Translations under genes and position numbers: made by a program
DNA from: Paramarasmius palmivorus
Taxonomy: Eukaryota; Basidiomycota; Agaricomycetes; Agaricales; Marasmiaceae
Assembly: GCA_037176845.1 (NCBI GenBank)
Contig: JAYKXP010000067.1
Coordinates: 124,001-188,000, forward strand
DNA length: 64,000 bases
Reading direction: 5' to 3'
Shown: piece by piece, positions 1 through 10,609 of the stretch
Position numbering within the stretch: position 1 is the stretch's first letter
Layout: each line of letters begins with the position of its first letter
The notes under the pieces: model-generated
Told to the model about the DNA's origin: nothing
Database searches by the model: none
What the model saw: the letters and a program-made list of their open reading frames with translations, nothing else

Positions 1-546
1 CTGGTGTTGATGTCAGAGCTTTCCGCAATAACATTTCGTTTGGATATGGGAGAGTATGTTTGCATGATTCTGTGTACAAAACACCTCTCAATCTTAATAC
101 TCTTTTCTAGAGAATATGCCCCGGGATGGGCCTTGGAGAAAATTCACTGGTGCGTTGTCATTCTGATTCGTATCACGATGATCATGTTCAAATCTCTGGT
201 CCTTCACCCATTTTAGGCGCTTAACACGATGAACTTTGTCTGGGCGTTCGACTTCAGGCCTCCGAAGGATAGCATGGGGAACGAAATCCCTGTCAGCCAT
301 GATATCTACGAAAAAAGGGTGAGCATGTTTACGATGTAGTGACGACGCTACTCGCTGACGTACTCAACATATCAGGGAATACTTCCCATACCATATCCCT
401 TTAAATGCTGTATTGAGCCGAGGAACGCCAGCGTCGCAGAGATTATCGAGCGTGAATTCCATGAATCTACTGAAACATTCGTCAAATTCGAGAGGGATCT
501 TGCGGCAGAGGACAGGGAATGGGTAGACAATCTGCGTAAGACCTAA
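1..546 (+). CDS. cytochrome P450, 3' end (P450-1, partial)
   Basis: This is the C-terminal part of a class E P450 whose 5' part lies left of the window. The first exon reads into the heme-binding loop (FGYGR), an intron starts with gtatgt, and the next exon opens with RICPG, which supplies the heme-ligating cysteine. Two more exons follow (starting after the acceptor near 219 and after the one near 375), and the frame ends with TAA at 544-546. The sequence is close to the corresponding end of the complete P450 that follows, including intron positions, so the two are recent tandem duplicates. The predicted role is a heme monooxygenase on the endoplasmic reticulum. The substrate cannot be told. 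Confidence is high for family and lower for exon edges. Confidence 0.85.
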
Positions 547-904
547 CGTATACAGGACCTCCAGATAGTCAAATTCAACTACATACTTATGTACCGACAT
601 ATCGATAGCCTTAGCTCCTTGACATCGATACTATATATTTTTGCTGAGCTATCGGTATTATCCAGAAAGGCTTGGCCTCAGCCATGCCGTGGGAATAACG
701 GGTTTCTTTGTCTATGACCGGGACCCTCAAGAGCGCTGTTAAAGCTGCCCATCCTGACACCACCTCGACTGAATCCTCTTGCGGCATTCTTCGGTTGCCA
801 TGGACAATGCTCGGATCCACCCTGCGATAAGGACACGGGGTCACCATGGAACGCCAGAAGCTAAATAGAGAATTTGGAGAGTGGTTTTTTCGCTTGCGCC
901 CACC
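547..904. other. intergenic, P450-1 to P450-2
   Basis: A 358-base spacer between two co-directional P450 genes. It must hold the terminator of the first and the promoter of the second. No convincing coding frame, TATA box or repeat was recognised. Confidence 0.5.
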
Positions 905-3200
905 ATGTTGAATCATCAATGGCTTGCGACAGACTATGGTCTCCTTGTTCCCTCTCTGCTCTTTCTCTTGCCTTGGATTCTCTACAAGGCTCTGAAAACC
1001 GGGAAACGCGACTCCTTTCTACCTCCAGGCCCTCCGACAATTCCGATCCTTGGGAATCTGCACGTATTTCCACTTGAAGATGCCTATCTAAAGTACGCCT
1101 CGTCATTGCAGCTTCATCTCTACGACTCTTTATAACTCCTCATCGCAGGTTCAATGAGTGGGCTCGCAGTTACGGTGATATTTTCTCATTGAAGATTGGC
1201 CCAGGAACAGCTGTTGTCATTAGCAGTATGGAGGCAGTCAAGGAGCTCATGGAAAAGCGAAGTACTACAACATCAGATCGTCCAAAGAACCATATGGCCG
1301 AGAAGATCGCGCAAGGATTGACTATGGTCATGTGTACATATTGTAAGTGCGATTCAACTCGTCACCTCAGGCTGAAAATTGATGTCTGCTGAAAGCGGAT
1401 ACATGGCGGGCCCTGCGCAAGGCTTCTCATACAATACTTACCGCAAAGGCGGTCGAAACACATCTTCCTATTCAGGTACTAGTATTCGATCTGTTCATAA
1501 TCGAACGATTCCCTTATCGAGGCATTAGAGAGCCGAGGCTTGTCAAGTCATGCACGACCTACTGAATGACCCAGAGGTAATCCACACGTTGGAACCTCCG
1601 AATAATTGGCTCACGCTTCCATATGTTTGTAGAACTTTTTCAAGTACATTGGACGATACAGCAACTCCGTGACCATGTCAATCCTCTTTGGAAAGCGCTG
1701 CCCTCGTTACGAGTCCGCCGAGTCGTTAGCTTTCTACAAGGCTAATGATGCCTGGAATCATGCTCTGTCTCCTAGTATTCCGCCAGTAGATCTGTTCCCA
1801 TTCTTGGATTACTTGCCAGAGAAGATAGCTTGGTGGAAGAAGCTGGCCAGGGAAACGCGAAGAATGCAGCGTGACCTGTATTTTGGACTTGTAGATGAAT
1901 GCGAGGCTCGGATGAAGAGAGGGGAGCACAATGGGTCTTTCATGGAAGACATGCTCAATCAGCCGAACGAGCTTGGGCTGAATAGAGAGCTGATCGGGTA
2001 TGTCTGTCTATTCATCGGCTTCAATCGCAGGTCTCAATACCTTTCTCGCACAGGTACTTAGGAGGCGGACTTCTCGAAGGTGGCACCGAAACGACTGCAT
2101 CTTTCCTCAGAAGCCTTGTGCTCTTTCTCGCTGCTTTCCCTGACATACAACGAAAAGCCCAAGAGGAACTTGACCGTATTGTAGGGCACGAAAGATCACC
2201 AGTGCTTCAGGATATCGATGATCTTCCCTATATCCGAGCACTGATTCAAGAAGTATGCCCAATAGACTTCTGGAACTCAAGTTACGATCTGACGAGACTT
2301 CTGCGACAGGCACACCGCTTTCATCCCGTGGCTCCGCTTGCGATACCACATAGTACTTCTGCCGACGAGGAGGTATGTCAGGGAATGAGTCTATACCTTG
2401 TAGTCCAAGCTCATTACGTTCGGTCACAGTATCGTGGGTATGTCATACCGAAGGACGCGATTATCTTCGTTAATACTTGTGAGTTTCGCATCGGTGCTAC
2501 TCTCGGTTTCCCTCTGACAGACATCCCAGACGCAATCTTTCACAATCCTGGTTGGCGGTCCTGATTACTCATGTGTTAGTGGAGCTCATGAGGTATTATA
2601 GATTACTTCGAAGACCCAGAAATATTCAATCCAGATCGATACATGAAGCAAGAGTTTGGAACGAAGCCCGGTGTCGATGTCAGAGCTTTCCGCGGTAACA
2701 TTGCGTTTGGATATGGAAGGGTACGTTCTTATGTTTCTGCGTACAAAAGTATCTCCAAATCTTTGCCGTTATAGAGAATATGTCCAGGGATGAGCCTTGC
2801 AGTAAATTCATTGGTAAGGTTACCGCCGCACTTTGCATCGCAGTTATCTTAGTATCCCCCATCTTTCGTCTATCTTAGGCGCTTAACACGATGAACTTTG
2901 TCTGGGCTTTTAACTTCAAGCCTCCGAAGGATAGCATGGGGAACGAGATCCCTGTCAGCCATGATATCTACGAAAAAAGGGTGAGCATGTTTGCGATGTA
3001 GTGGCGGCGTGACTGACTCAATACATTAGGGAATACTTCCCATACCATTTCCTTTCAAATGCTGTATTGAGCCGAGGAACACCAGCGTCGCAGAGATTAT
3101 CGAACGTGAATTCCGTGAATCTACCGAAACCTTTGTCAAGTTTGAGAGGGATCTCGCGGCAGAGGACAGAGAATGGGTAGACAATCTGCGAAAGATGTAG
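905..3200 (+). CDS. cytochrome P450 monooxygenase (P450-2)
   Basis: A complete microsomal-type P450 spread over about 13 exons. The start at 905 sits in a good context (caccATG) and gives an N-terminal hydrophobic anchor of about 25 residues, followed by the proline-rich hinge [13 protein letters not shown]. Recognisable landmarks in order are the I-helix exon (GGGLLEGGTETTASFL, from 2055), the ExxR motif read across a splice as E-AHR (about 2250/2311), the PERF-like FNPDRY, and the heme loop FGYGR-RICPG split by an intron at about 2719-2773. Translation ends at TAG 3198-3200 after a conserved tail ([15 protein letters not shown]). The sequence resembles the O-methylsterigmatocystin oxidoreductase-like P450s abundant in Agaricomycetes. 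The exact CYP family is not assigned. The frame looks intact. Confidence 0.85.
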
Positions 3201-3367
3201 CGGGCTGTACATGCATACCATTACCGTCAAATGTATCCTGTCACCGTGAACTATTCTCAGTCTCATATTCCTTGTATCGTTCACATGCCCCTTTCGCTCA
3301 TTGATTGGAACCCCTGATAAATATCATACAAACTTCGCAGAAATGCTCCGACCAAACCTCAATGCCT

Positions 3368-3715
3368 CTACCAATCATCATCTGGATCTGGCACCTCACC
3401 GGCGCAAGTAATATCCCCACACTTCTTGCAGCTCGACCTCTCACCACAATCCTCCACTTTCCCACTCTTATGACGCTTATATACACGATTCCAGTGGCAG
3501 TCAGGGTTGATGTTCTCGTTACCGCAGAATTTGCCCTCGTAGCCGTTACACTCGCAGCCAGATTTCTTGCATTTCTTTGGTTTTTTCTCATCTGTGTCCT
3601 TCGAGTATGTTGTAAGCTTGGGGAAACTAAGATGAGGAATTAGTCTTACCCGACCGACGTTGTACGCCCTTGCCTGGATGTTGGAACAGGTGCAGCCTTA
3701 AGTTGGGGAGAGGCA
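3368..3715 (-). CDS. small cysteine-rich protein, probably secreted (SSP-A)
   Basis: The minus strand encodes a short protein with nine cysteines in its last exon, ending at the TAG read from 3370-3368. Its core (SGCECNGYEGKFCGNE, then INPDC) closely matches the other cysteine-rich gene of this window at 37374-37824, which is what makes the frame credible. A short intron (gtaagac...cttag, about 3627-3650) joins this exon to an upstream segment reading LAASPQLKAAPVP, which looks like the end of a signal peptide. No start codon could be found in frame upstream, so the 5' end is unresolved or the gene is damaged. The plus-strand frame over the same bases is an antisense shadow. The function is unknown; disulfide-rich secreted proteins of fungi include effectors and adhesins. 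Confidence 0.55.
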
Positions 3716-3722
3716 GCAAGGA

Positions 3723-4275
3723 ATTGCCCCACCTCTCCACGTGGTCCGTTCCAACCGGCCCGAGGGCCGAAACAACACCCCAATTTTTTTTTTCATCTGA
3801 GTCTTAGCGCTTGCAACTTGCAACAAGCATCTGTCGGTATCCTGTTCTTATGGCCGGTCAACGTACCAACCCTGCTAAAACTTACCACGCGATATGCTCG
3901 CTACTACACTCCTCCGCAGATCCCTGAACTTCAATGCGTAGGTGTCTCGGGTTCGGTCAATGGTCATGGTGTAGTCGAATACTGTGGTGGATGGACGGGT
4001 CAGTGCGTCTGAGTCACACCATGAGCATAGTCCTCACTTTTGCGTCAACAGGGTACAAAAATAACTCATATCAAGCGATCGGATCTGCGTAGGGGGGACC
4101 AACAAATTGTGGGCACAACGTTGTCCAGTCATTTTGCTGCAGTTTGATGAACGTCATATTTTGCAAAGGCAGTTTTGAGCGCCAGGCATCGTGTAACAAT
4201 CCAAACCCATACAATTAATTGTAGAAAGTACATAGATCCAACGACCGGAAAACCCAAACCAAAAAGCAGTGGGAC
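3723..4275. other. intergenic
   Basis: This stretch contains a run of ten T near 3784 and otherwise nothing that could be supported as a gene. It must include the promoter or first exon of SSP-A and the 3' region of the DUF6534-like gene. Confidence 0.4.
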
Positions 4276-5943
4276 CTAGACAGAAACATTCATCATCTTC
4301 CTATCCTGTATCTCGCAACTTCCCTTGCTACCGCCGTCGACTTCATGATCCACTGTAACATATACCTGCGTGGCGTCGATCCGTTCAATTCTGTTTGACA
4401 TAGCATATGCGTCTCCTGGTTTGGTGGTTCCACTGTTGCTTTTACTGGAAGACCAGTTCCCCGAACGAGAATTAAGACTAGCTAAAAGAGAGTTGATGTA
4501 GAGTTTTGAGAGAATGACTTGGAACGTGATGTGAGCGCCGTTGACCTGAAGGAATCGTTGGTAAAGCGATCACAGTGCATAAATGGAAATACGGACGTTA
4601 CCCATGGTGAGATAGCAAATGAGATCCATAATCGCGAAAATTGTTGTTAAAGCACCAGTTTCCATCGTCACTAAGGGGGTATCAACTCTAAAAAAAACTC
4701 TTCACAGGCTAGAGAGCTAGAGACAACTCACGTCTAATAATCCGATCGATGACTTGATTACTTTGCTTGATCCCTCCTTTCTTGCTTCTCTGCACCCGCA
4801 ATTCAGAATCGATCAAAAATGCCTATTCTCCAACGACTCACTAGGAACCAGACTAAGCAGAACGTGATAGCAACGTCGGCAACTGCAGTGGCAATGAGCC
4901 AGACAATTGCGCTAGTTTTGAATGCATCGAAATCAGCGAACGTGACCTGCGCCAATGTGATGGCCAGGGCAATAGAGCCACCTGAATAGACGAAAATGTA
5001 AGAAATGAGGTGATCTGAATTGCAGGCTTCAAGTACTCACCGAGACCAACAAGCGACAGAGCAACGATCAGAGCGCACAGCGTCCTAACCCCAGTGAGCT
5101 TTTGAACCCGCCACGCGAAGAAGCATTGAACGATAGCTCCGACAAGTCCCTGTTTCGTTTATCCAGATCAGAAAGAGCCAAGGACGCGAACAAAGGAGCG
5201 TACAGTCAAGCCACGGTCTGTGCATTTGGTCATTAACCCGTTATTTATTCAAACAATCAAAGATCACTCACTGACGCCAAACGCTAGAAACATCTCGATT
5301 AGCAGAACAGAATTTTGAAGACAAGGAAAACTCACCCCATCCGGCTTTCATAGCAGTGGACGAGAACCCTGAACGGAAGGTAAGTCTGATCTTGTTGGTT
5401 GAAGGACAGGAATGCGAGATTCACCGAAATGTTTGACGAGGGTTTCGTACAGAAACTGAAAGTCAAGGGCGACGATACTCGTATCGAGGATGAATAGAGA
5501 GAGCAGCTTCAATCGAACAACGCAAATTAGTGGTCGAGTGAATATGACGTCGAAGAAACCACGAACCAGGTACTTCATCCACCATTTGTCCTCTTTGAAC
5601 GCATTCAAGTAGAAATACATCTATCAGAAAAGTCAGATCCACCGATAATGCTGTTGGGGAGACCATACCTGAGTAATTGAAACACCGTAAAGGATCATAG
5701 CAAAGAGTATTCCGATAATAGTTGGACCGTAACTAGTAACCATGGCTAAATCAGCTTCATGTCCTACCAGTACCACCCAGACTCACATAGATTCCACTGT
5801 TTTTGCCATCGCAATCTGCTCGGCTGTAGGAGGTAGGATCGCGCCGCCACTCCCGACTGCCCGAGGGAGGATGGCCATAGTCGGGATAAAGGAGCCCATG
5901 GTAATGATTGAGCGAAGAAGAGGACCCTGAAGAGGTAAATCCA
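4276..5943 (-). CDS. multi-pass membrane protein, DUF6534-like
   Basis: A gene of several short exons on the minus strand. The chosen start at 5943 (MDLPLQGPLL) is followed, after an intron, by YGPTIIGILFAMILYGVSIT and then QMYFYLNAFKEDKWWMKYLV, the hallmark of a large Agaricomycete family of predicted seven-helix membrane proteins (DUF6534). Further helices are read at 5594-5348, around 5100-4830 and 4680-4620. The C-terminus is a hydrophilic serine-rich tail ending at the TAG read from 4278-4276. The family has no experimentally fixed function; receptor-like topology is often suggested. The end exons are clear, while a few internal exon borders are approximate. Confidence 0.7.
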
Positions 5944-6479
5944 TCTTGACCTACTTATAGGTTACCTTGTGTCGGTTAGCATGCACAGCTAATAAGCCGA
6001 TAAGGTGACCGCGACACCCGCCGCGCAGAAACAGCACTCCTAAGTGTCGATGGTGCGATCAAAGACTGTCCCACCTCAAAAATGACAGTGATGGGGGATT
6101 GCGCGCGACGACCCATCGTCTTCTTGGAAGATATTAATGTAATAGACCCAAACCATGAAGTAAAATATGAGCCATATCTTCGTGCCAATTCTGTGCTTGG
6201 TCTATTCACCGATTATCGCAGAAGCCCTACCCCACAAACAGCAAGGGGTAAATGTCGCGCTAGGCCTCCGAATGTCTCGGTTGCGGTCGCACCACAATCT
6301 GTTCGACAACTCGATATTTGGCAAAACGAATTATGAATGGGTATATTGGAAGGTCGATTTATTTTGGGTGGCATTGGTTAGAGAAATGCTGGGGCGCGTC
6401 TTCGGGAACATGGCTTGCGACCAAGATAAGACACGACACAGAGCCCAGAGGCTTGGTGCATCCCACGACTGAGATCGCT
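5944..6479. other. intergenic
   Basis: About 0.5 kb upstream of the DUF6534-like gene and downstream of the FAS1-like gene. The short frames seen here have no recognisable homology or supporting splice structure. Confidence 0.4.
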
Positions 6480-7093
6480 CTCCCAATAGGGACCTCTCGT
6501 CCGCGGAATCAGTGTCGATAATCACAATCCCTAAGTAGCAATGGTAAACATTACAACCAACGTTTCGTTTCTCGAATGGTCGTACTTTGTACACCGTTTT
6601 CTTTATTCCACTGCCCCTTTCTCCCCGCAGTGCCACGAAAAAGGCTAGCGAATAGAATCCGCCAATTAAAAATGCGTGATGTGCCAGCAAAGTCGTATTG
6701 TGAGAGCGGGGCGGTCAGCCGTGCGAGTCTGAGTAGTAGTAGTTGCCTTGGGTAATGTGGTATGAAACGAGTATGGCGACAAGCTCAGTGTCCATTGTGG
6801 TATTACTCGAAAGCTTGCTCACTGCAGATAGGCGCCAAAATGAGTTACCTAGCATGGAGAAAGAAGGAAGAACACGCACGCGCAGCATTGGTTGGAGCAA
6901 AGATACTGAAGTTTGTTCCCTTCGACAGCTGAGATAAAATCATCTTCCCAGCTTGCGTTTCGGCAATATTGAGGTCAGCAAAAGAGGTTAGCCCATGTTG
7001 CTTGCGGCCATCTCTGAGTTTGGAGAAGTCTTTGCCTGCTGCTGCTAGAAGCGCAGTGACCAGGAGCAGTGAAAGTCGGAGCAGGAATCTCAT
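6480..7093 (-). pseudogene. fasciclin (FAS1) domain protein, short and probably degraded
   Basis: The ATG at 7093 gives a clean signal peptide (MRFLLRLSLLLVTALLAAAG). It is followed by the start of a FAS1 domain, with GKMILSQLSKGTNFSIFAPT matching the conserved first strand and FAPTN motif. After an intron the next exon reads TELVAILVSYHITQGNYYY, the second FAS1 hallmark (LLSYHI..G). Beyond this the frame meets a stop within a few codons. Only scattered similarity remains, such as GIVIIDT near 6520, which resembles the end of a FAS1 fold. Fungal FAS1 proteins are usually secreted or GPI-anchored adhesion proteins with two such domains; here less than one is recoverable. The 3' boundary is a guess. 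Confidence 0.5.
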
Positions 7094-7365
7094 GTCTTGT
7101 TGAGTCACGGGAGCCACTTTCATGACGAAACCTCCGGACCTGGTTGGTAGTGGAGAGTTGGTAAGAAATGAGGAAATGGAAGAGAAAGTGACCACATACT
7201 ATTGGAAATTGTAAACACAGGTTTGCTCATACAGACTGTAAGTAGAGCAAGATACGGCGTCGAGAGACCGAAGCTTCGAACGGATCGGAAGAGGTCGAGG
7301 CGATGAACAACGAGAAATTTCTCTTCCTTTCTTTGACCGATAGTCTCGTGCAAGGGAAAGTCGTT

Positions 7366-7800
7366 TCAGTATTTGTTAGGTTGTTGGACGATCTTTTGAA
7401 TGCGAGATTTTATCATTTTGACGCTGTAGGGGCCCGTCTATGAAGTTGAATGTTGAACGTTGATCGCTCAAGGGACAGAGAACCGAACAGGTATGTAGCT
7501 ACTCACTCTTTGTTTTGCTAAATCTCGAAGGACCATTGTCCAGAATCTCGGTCTGATCTCCCTAGCCGTCGGTGCGATTTCATGGAGTGTATCAAAAAGC
7601 ACGTCCCACTTATCCACATCTCCGAAAGCACCGCCCTCTTTGCCTATTTCGTCGAAGTTGATTGTCTTCTGAACGAGCTTGTCGGATTTTTCGTTGGACA
7701 GACGACGTCCGTATTCGTAGACTTTGGTATAATGAGGGGAAGAGAGGAGCGCCTTGAGGGTCGTGAACGATCGGGAAAAGTTGGAGTGATGACGCGTTGG
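7366..7800 (-). pseudogene. orphan 3' gene fragment, unknown protein
   Basis: A minus-strand frame stays open from 7800 (just after an in-frame TGA) through about 7510. It joins by a consensus intron (gtgagtag...ttcatag) to a last exon ending in TGA at 7368-7366. The roughly 120 residues look like real protein, with FTTLKALLSSPHYTKVYEYG and later LHEIAPTAREIRPRFWTMVL, and the splice keeps frame. There is no usable start codon before the stop at 7801-7803, so the 5' part appears to be lost. The family is not recognised. It lies directly downstream of the P450 pseudogene, in a region of decay. Confidence 0.45.
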
Positions 7801-7937
7801 TCACTTCGGGCATGCTAAGCGATATATGGGTCATTGTTACGCGTCTATGGTGGAACAGGTGTGGTATATAGATCATAGAGCAAAAGTAATCGGGTAATAA
7901 ACAGATACTAGACGCGATAGATCCCCAACCTGGAGCG

Positions 7938-8453
7938 TCAAGGCTTTTCCCTCCTAACAAATCTTAGCGGCACGTCGTTCACACCGAGTGTCAGCACAAT
8001 CTTCCCACCCAATACCCTATCCTTCCATTGATCTCTCGTCTCTCCGGCCTTCAACAAAGGTTCGACTTTCCAGTCCCTCAAGATCACGGCGAGAAAACAG
8101 ACTGCCTCAGTCGTGGAAAATTTACGACCAATCCAACCGCGGGGTCCTACGAACAGCTTCTAAGGGGGTCGCCAGGCATGAATGTCTCCTTGCCCAATGA
8201 ACGTCCGCACCAGTATTCCACCACGTCGTTGGAATGAGAGCCCCTGGGAGGTTAAAAGGTTGGAACGGAGGTCGCGGTCCTAGAAGGTTATTCACAGCCT
8301 ATAAGGTTTCGTCAATTGAGATTTAACCCGCTGATTGACTGCACTTACCTGCAGACTCTTCACGTAATTGACCACCCTGCTCACGACAAAAATACCAACA
8401 GCGGCCACTAGAGCTTTGTAAGGGTCGATATTGGAGACAATATCTGTGGCCAT
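7938..8453 (-). pseudogene. cytochrome P450 pseudogene with internal deletion
   Basis: The ATG at 8453 begins a typical P450 membrane anchor (MATDIVSNIDPYKALVAAVG). After one intron comes an N-terminal segment (NLLGPRPPFQPFNLPGALIP...WARRH). The sequence then jumps straight to a P450 C-terminus: GPRGWIGRKFSTTEAVCFLA, LRDWKVEPLL and a final VPLRF.RREKP followed by TGA. About 350 residues, including the I-helix and ExxR region, are missing. The heme loop reads GPRGWIGRKF where functional members have cysteine (GPR.C.GRKF), so the heme ligand is gone. This P450 belongs to a different subfamily from the six tandem P450s of the window. A TATAAA (8740-8735, minus) remains upstream. Confidence 0.8.
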
Positions 8454-9039
8454 GGTGGATGTAGTAAGAGAGACAACATCCCTCTCATGGCATCTAAGGA
8501 GGATCGTAATATCGACGACGAAACGGCGGCCGATGGTTACACCGCTTTCAGGCATCTTTCGGACATCTCGCGGCAGCGGTAAGCGTGACAAGGATTGTCG
8601 CAAATGCTAGGGTGAACTGATGAAGGATATAAGTACATATGTTCATGAAAGGGTGATGGAAGCGGGAATACCTTCATTCTGGTGTTGGGAGCGTGCTGAG
8701 AACTTGCGAGCCGGGTAACATGTTGCACCGATCATTTATACCCTGAGAGGTAAATCGGGAAGGAGTGCGACTTGAGTGCGACGTCGGTTGTAGGAACAAG
8801 ATGAGCGGCTGTAAGAGTTGTTTCCGGTCATTTATCGTGTACTAGTATGATCAACCAGCAAGGCTCTGCGATTGTACGAAACGGTGTTCCTGCTAGTGAC
8901 GATGGTTCAACGTTCAACTGATAAGTGGCCAGTCATAATACTCACGACTACCACCGTGCTCACGAGTCTCTACATCGAAGTCTAACTGGTTCCTTGTGCG
9001 GCGGCCATAGTTCCGATTCCGAGACGTCGTCGGTTGGAC
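8454..9039. other. intergenic, upstream of the P450 pseudogene
   Basis: This contains the relic promoter of the P450 pseudogene. No coding frame with convincing splice structure was seen. Confidence 0.4.
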
Positions 9040-9736
9040 TAAATTTTGAAGTTGCTACAGTCAATGGCTCGTACACCGCCTTCCGGATCGACGTAGGTGA
9101 GACTCTTGACAGTAAACGTCCAATTTTCAGCGTGAAGATCAACCCTTCCAGCTGCTTGGGTTTTCTTTTCAGCCTCAAAGTAAAGGCTACAGCAGAAATG
9201 GCGAAGACATACCATGCTCTCCGAGTACCACAAACCTTCTACCCTCCCATTACCCCCATTACTTCTCTCCTGACTGTTCAAGTTTTGGCATGATGTAGTT
9301 CCGGTGTTCGACGCGGATTTGGGTATCCTGGCTTGTGAGTGTCACGGTGATGGTCTGTGATGGTGGGAGCACAAAGAGTCGCGCGCCGGTCACGCCAATC
9401 CGAACTTCTCTTGCCTCTTTACAGGCCAGTAAGTAATTTTCGTAGACGTTATCCGGAGATTATAGTGCTATTTCCTTTTCGACCTCAAAGTCCCTGAACT
9501 CGAAGTTTCCGTGATCGCTGCCCATCTCCTCAGTCTCCAAAAACCAGCCATTGCATGGTACATTGTAGTGCGTCTAGCAAGTGGATGGTTCTATACCGAA
9601 ACGTGGTGATGCTCACATGAATGTTCCAGGTCTTCGTTATGCCACTTTTAGATCCATTCGAGCTGATTCGAACGTCGCAAAATCTTTTCTGCTGAGCCAA
9701 GGAATGTGTCGACGAGTTATCATAGGTTATCATCAA
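9040..9736 (-). pseudogene. interrupted gene, unknown protein
   Basis: The minus-strand frame from 9736 (MITYDNSSTHSL) runs to TWNIH. It joins by a consensus intron (gtgagcat...ttgctag, about 9616-9575) to THYNVPCNGWFLETEEMG and continues to FRDFEVEKEIAL, where an in-frame TAA (about 9463) appears. The same frame then continues with protein-like sequence (SPDNVYENYLLACKEAREVR, then TITVTLTSQDTQIRVEH). Another open stretch (AENWTFTVKSLTYVDPEGG) lies at about 9180-9040. The composition and the frame-keeping splice argue for a former gene. The family was not recognised. Confidence 0.4.
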
Positions 9737-10609
9737 CGTCTGTAGGCCTCTGTAGGCCTGGCCCTTCCGATATCTCCTATCTTACGGCGTCCGTCAGAAG
9801 CTCTGAAGAAACAAGGGGATAATTTGAGATAGAATGAATTCCCCACTGCCCCAGAGTTCATTGTCCAATGTGGTCGTTTGGCACATGGCGGTCTGCGTGG
9901 AGGAATGTGGAGGATCAGACAAATTTCCGGGGGACTAGCCCCAATATTGCGGGGACATTCGGGAACCATCAGCCAATGGAGAACAGGGAAATTGCACGGA
10001 ACCGTGAAAAAGGACATTTGTTTCGTCTTGGCTTGCCTTTCGTCGCTATTCATCGCGGTTCGTTGCCTGCAAGTTTGAACAGGGTTCGCGTAAATTACTA
10101 GGCCGGTTCGTCGGTATGGGAATATGTTTTCACCCTCGCAACTTTCTGACTGTACCTCAAGGAGATTTTCATTTGTCGTTATCCGAAAGCACGGAACTAT
10201 CTTTTGTTGTCCAATGTTGGACTTTGGTTGGACTTCGCTCCTCAGCTAACATCAAGGCCATCTGTAAGCTCCTCCATGTACTGTCCGGTTTTCATTGATC
10301 TACATACTTCCAGGAATCCTCAACTACACCTGTCAGCCTTGAAAGCTTGAAGAAGGAAAGAGCCTGTAGTCTTGGCAGAGCGGCGTAATATTATGTCGTT
10401 TCACTCGATCAGGTCGTTCTTGGCGTTGTGATTTTTTGTGCCCGGATTGTTCCTCCTACCCTACGGTTGTTCTCCAGCCAGTATATCATTCCGATGCCCA
10501 CATAACAGAGGGGTATATAAAGTCATCAGCTCTACTTTGCCTCTTGACCGACTGGCAGAGTCACCGCTGAAGTCAAGCCCTCTCACGCCATCTCACGCCT
10601 CGATCACCA
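9737..10609. other. intergenic, upstream of the permease gene
   Basis: A long spacer that should carry the carbon-source-responsive promoter of the downstream permease. Apart from the TATA box listed separately, nothing definite was recognised. Confidence 0.4.
10514..10522 (+). promoter_or_regulatory. TATA box of the permease gene
   Basis: TATATAAAG lies 88-96 bases upstream of the permease ATG. This is a normal position for a fungal core promoter with a 5' leader of about 60 bases. Confidence 0.6.

Noticed and set aside
3305..3643. Hydrophobic 112-codon plus-strand frame
   Set aside because: It is the reverse of the cysteine-rich exon of SSP-A, whose pattern is shared with SSP-B. The hydrophobicity is a by-product of complementing charged codons.
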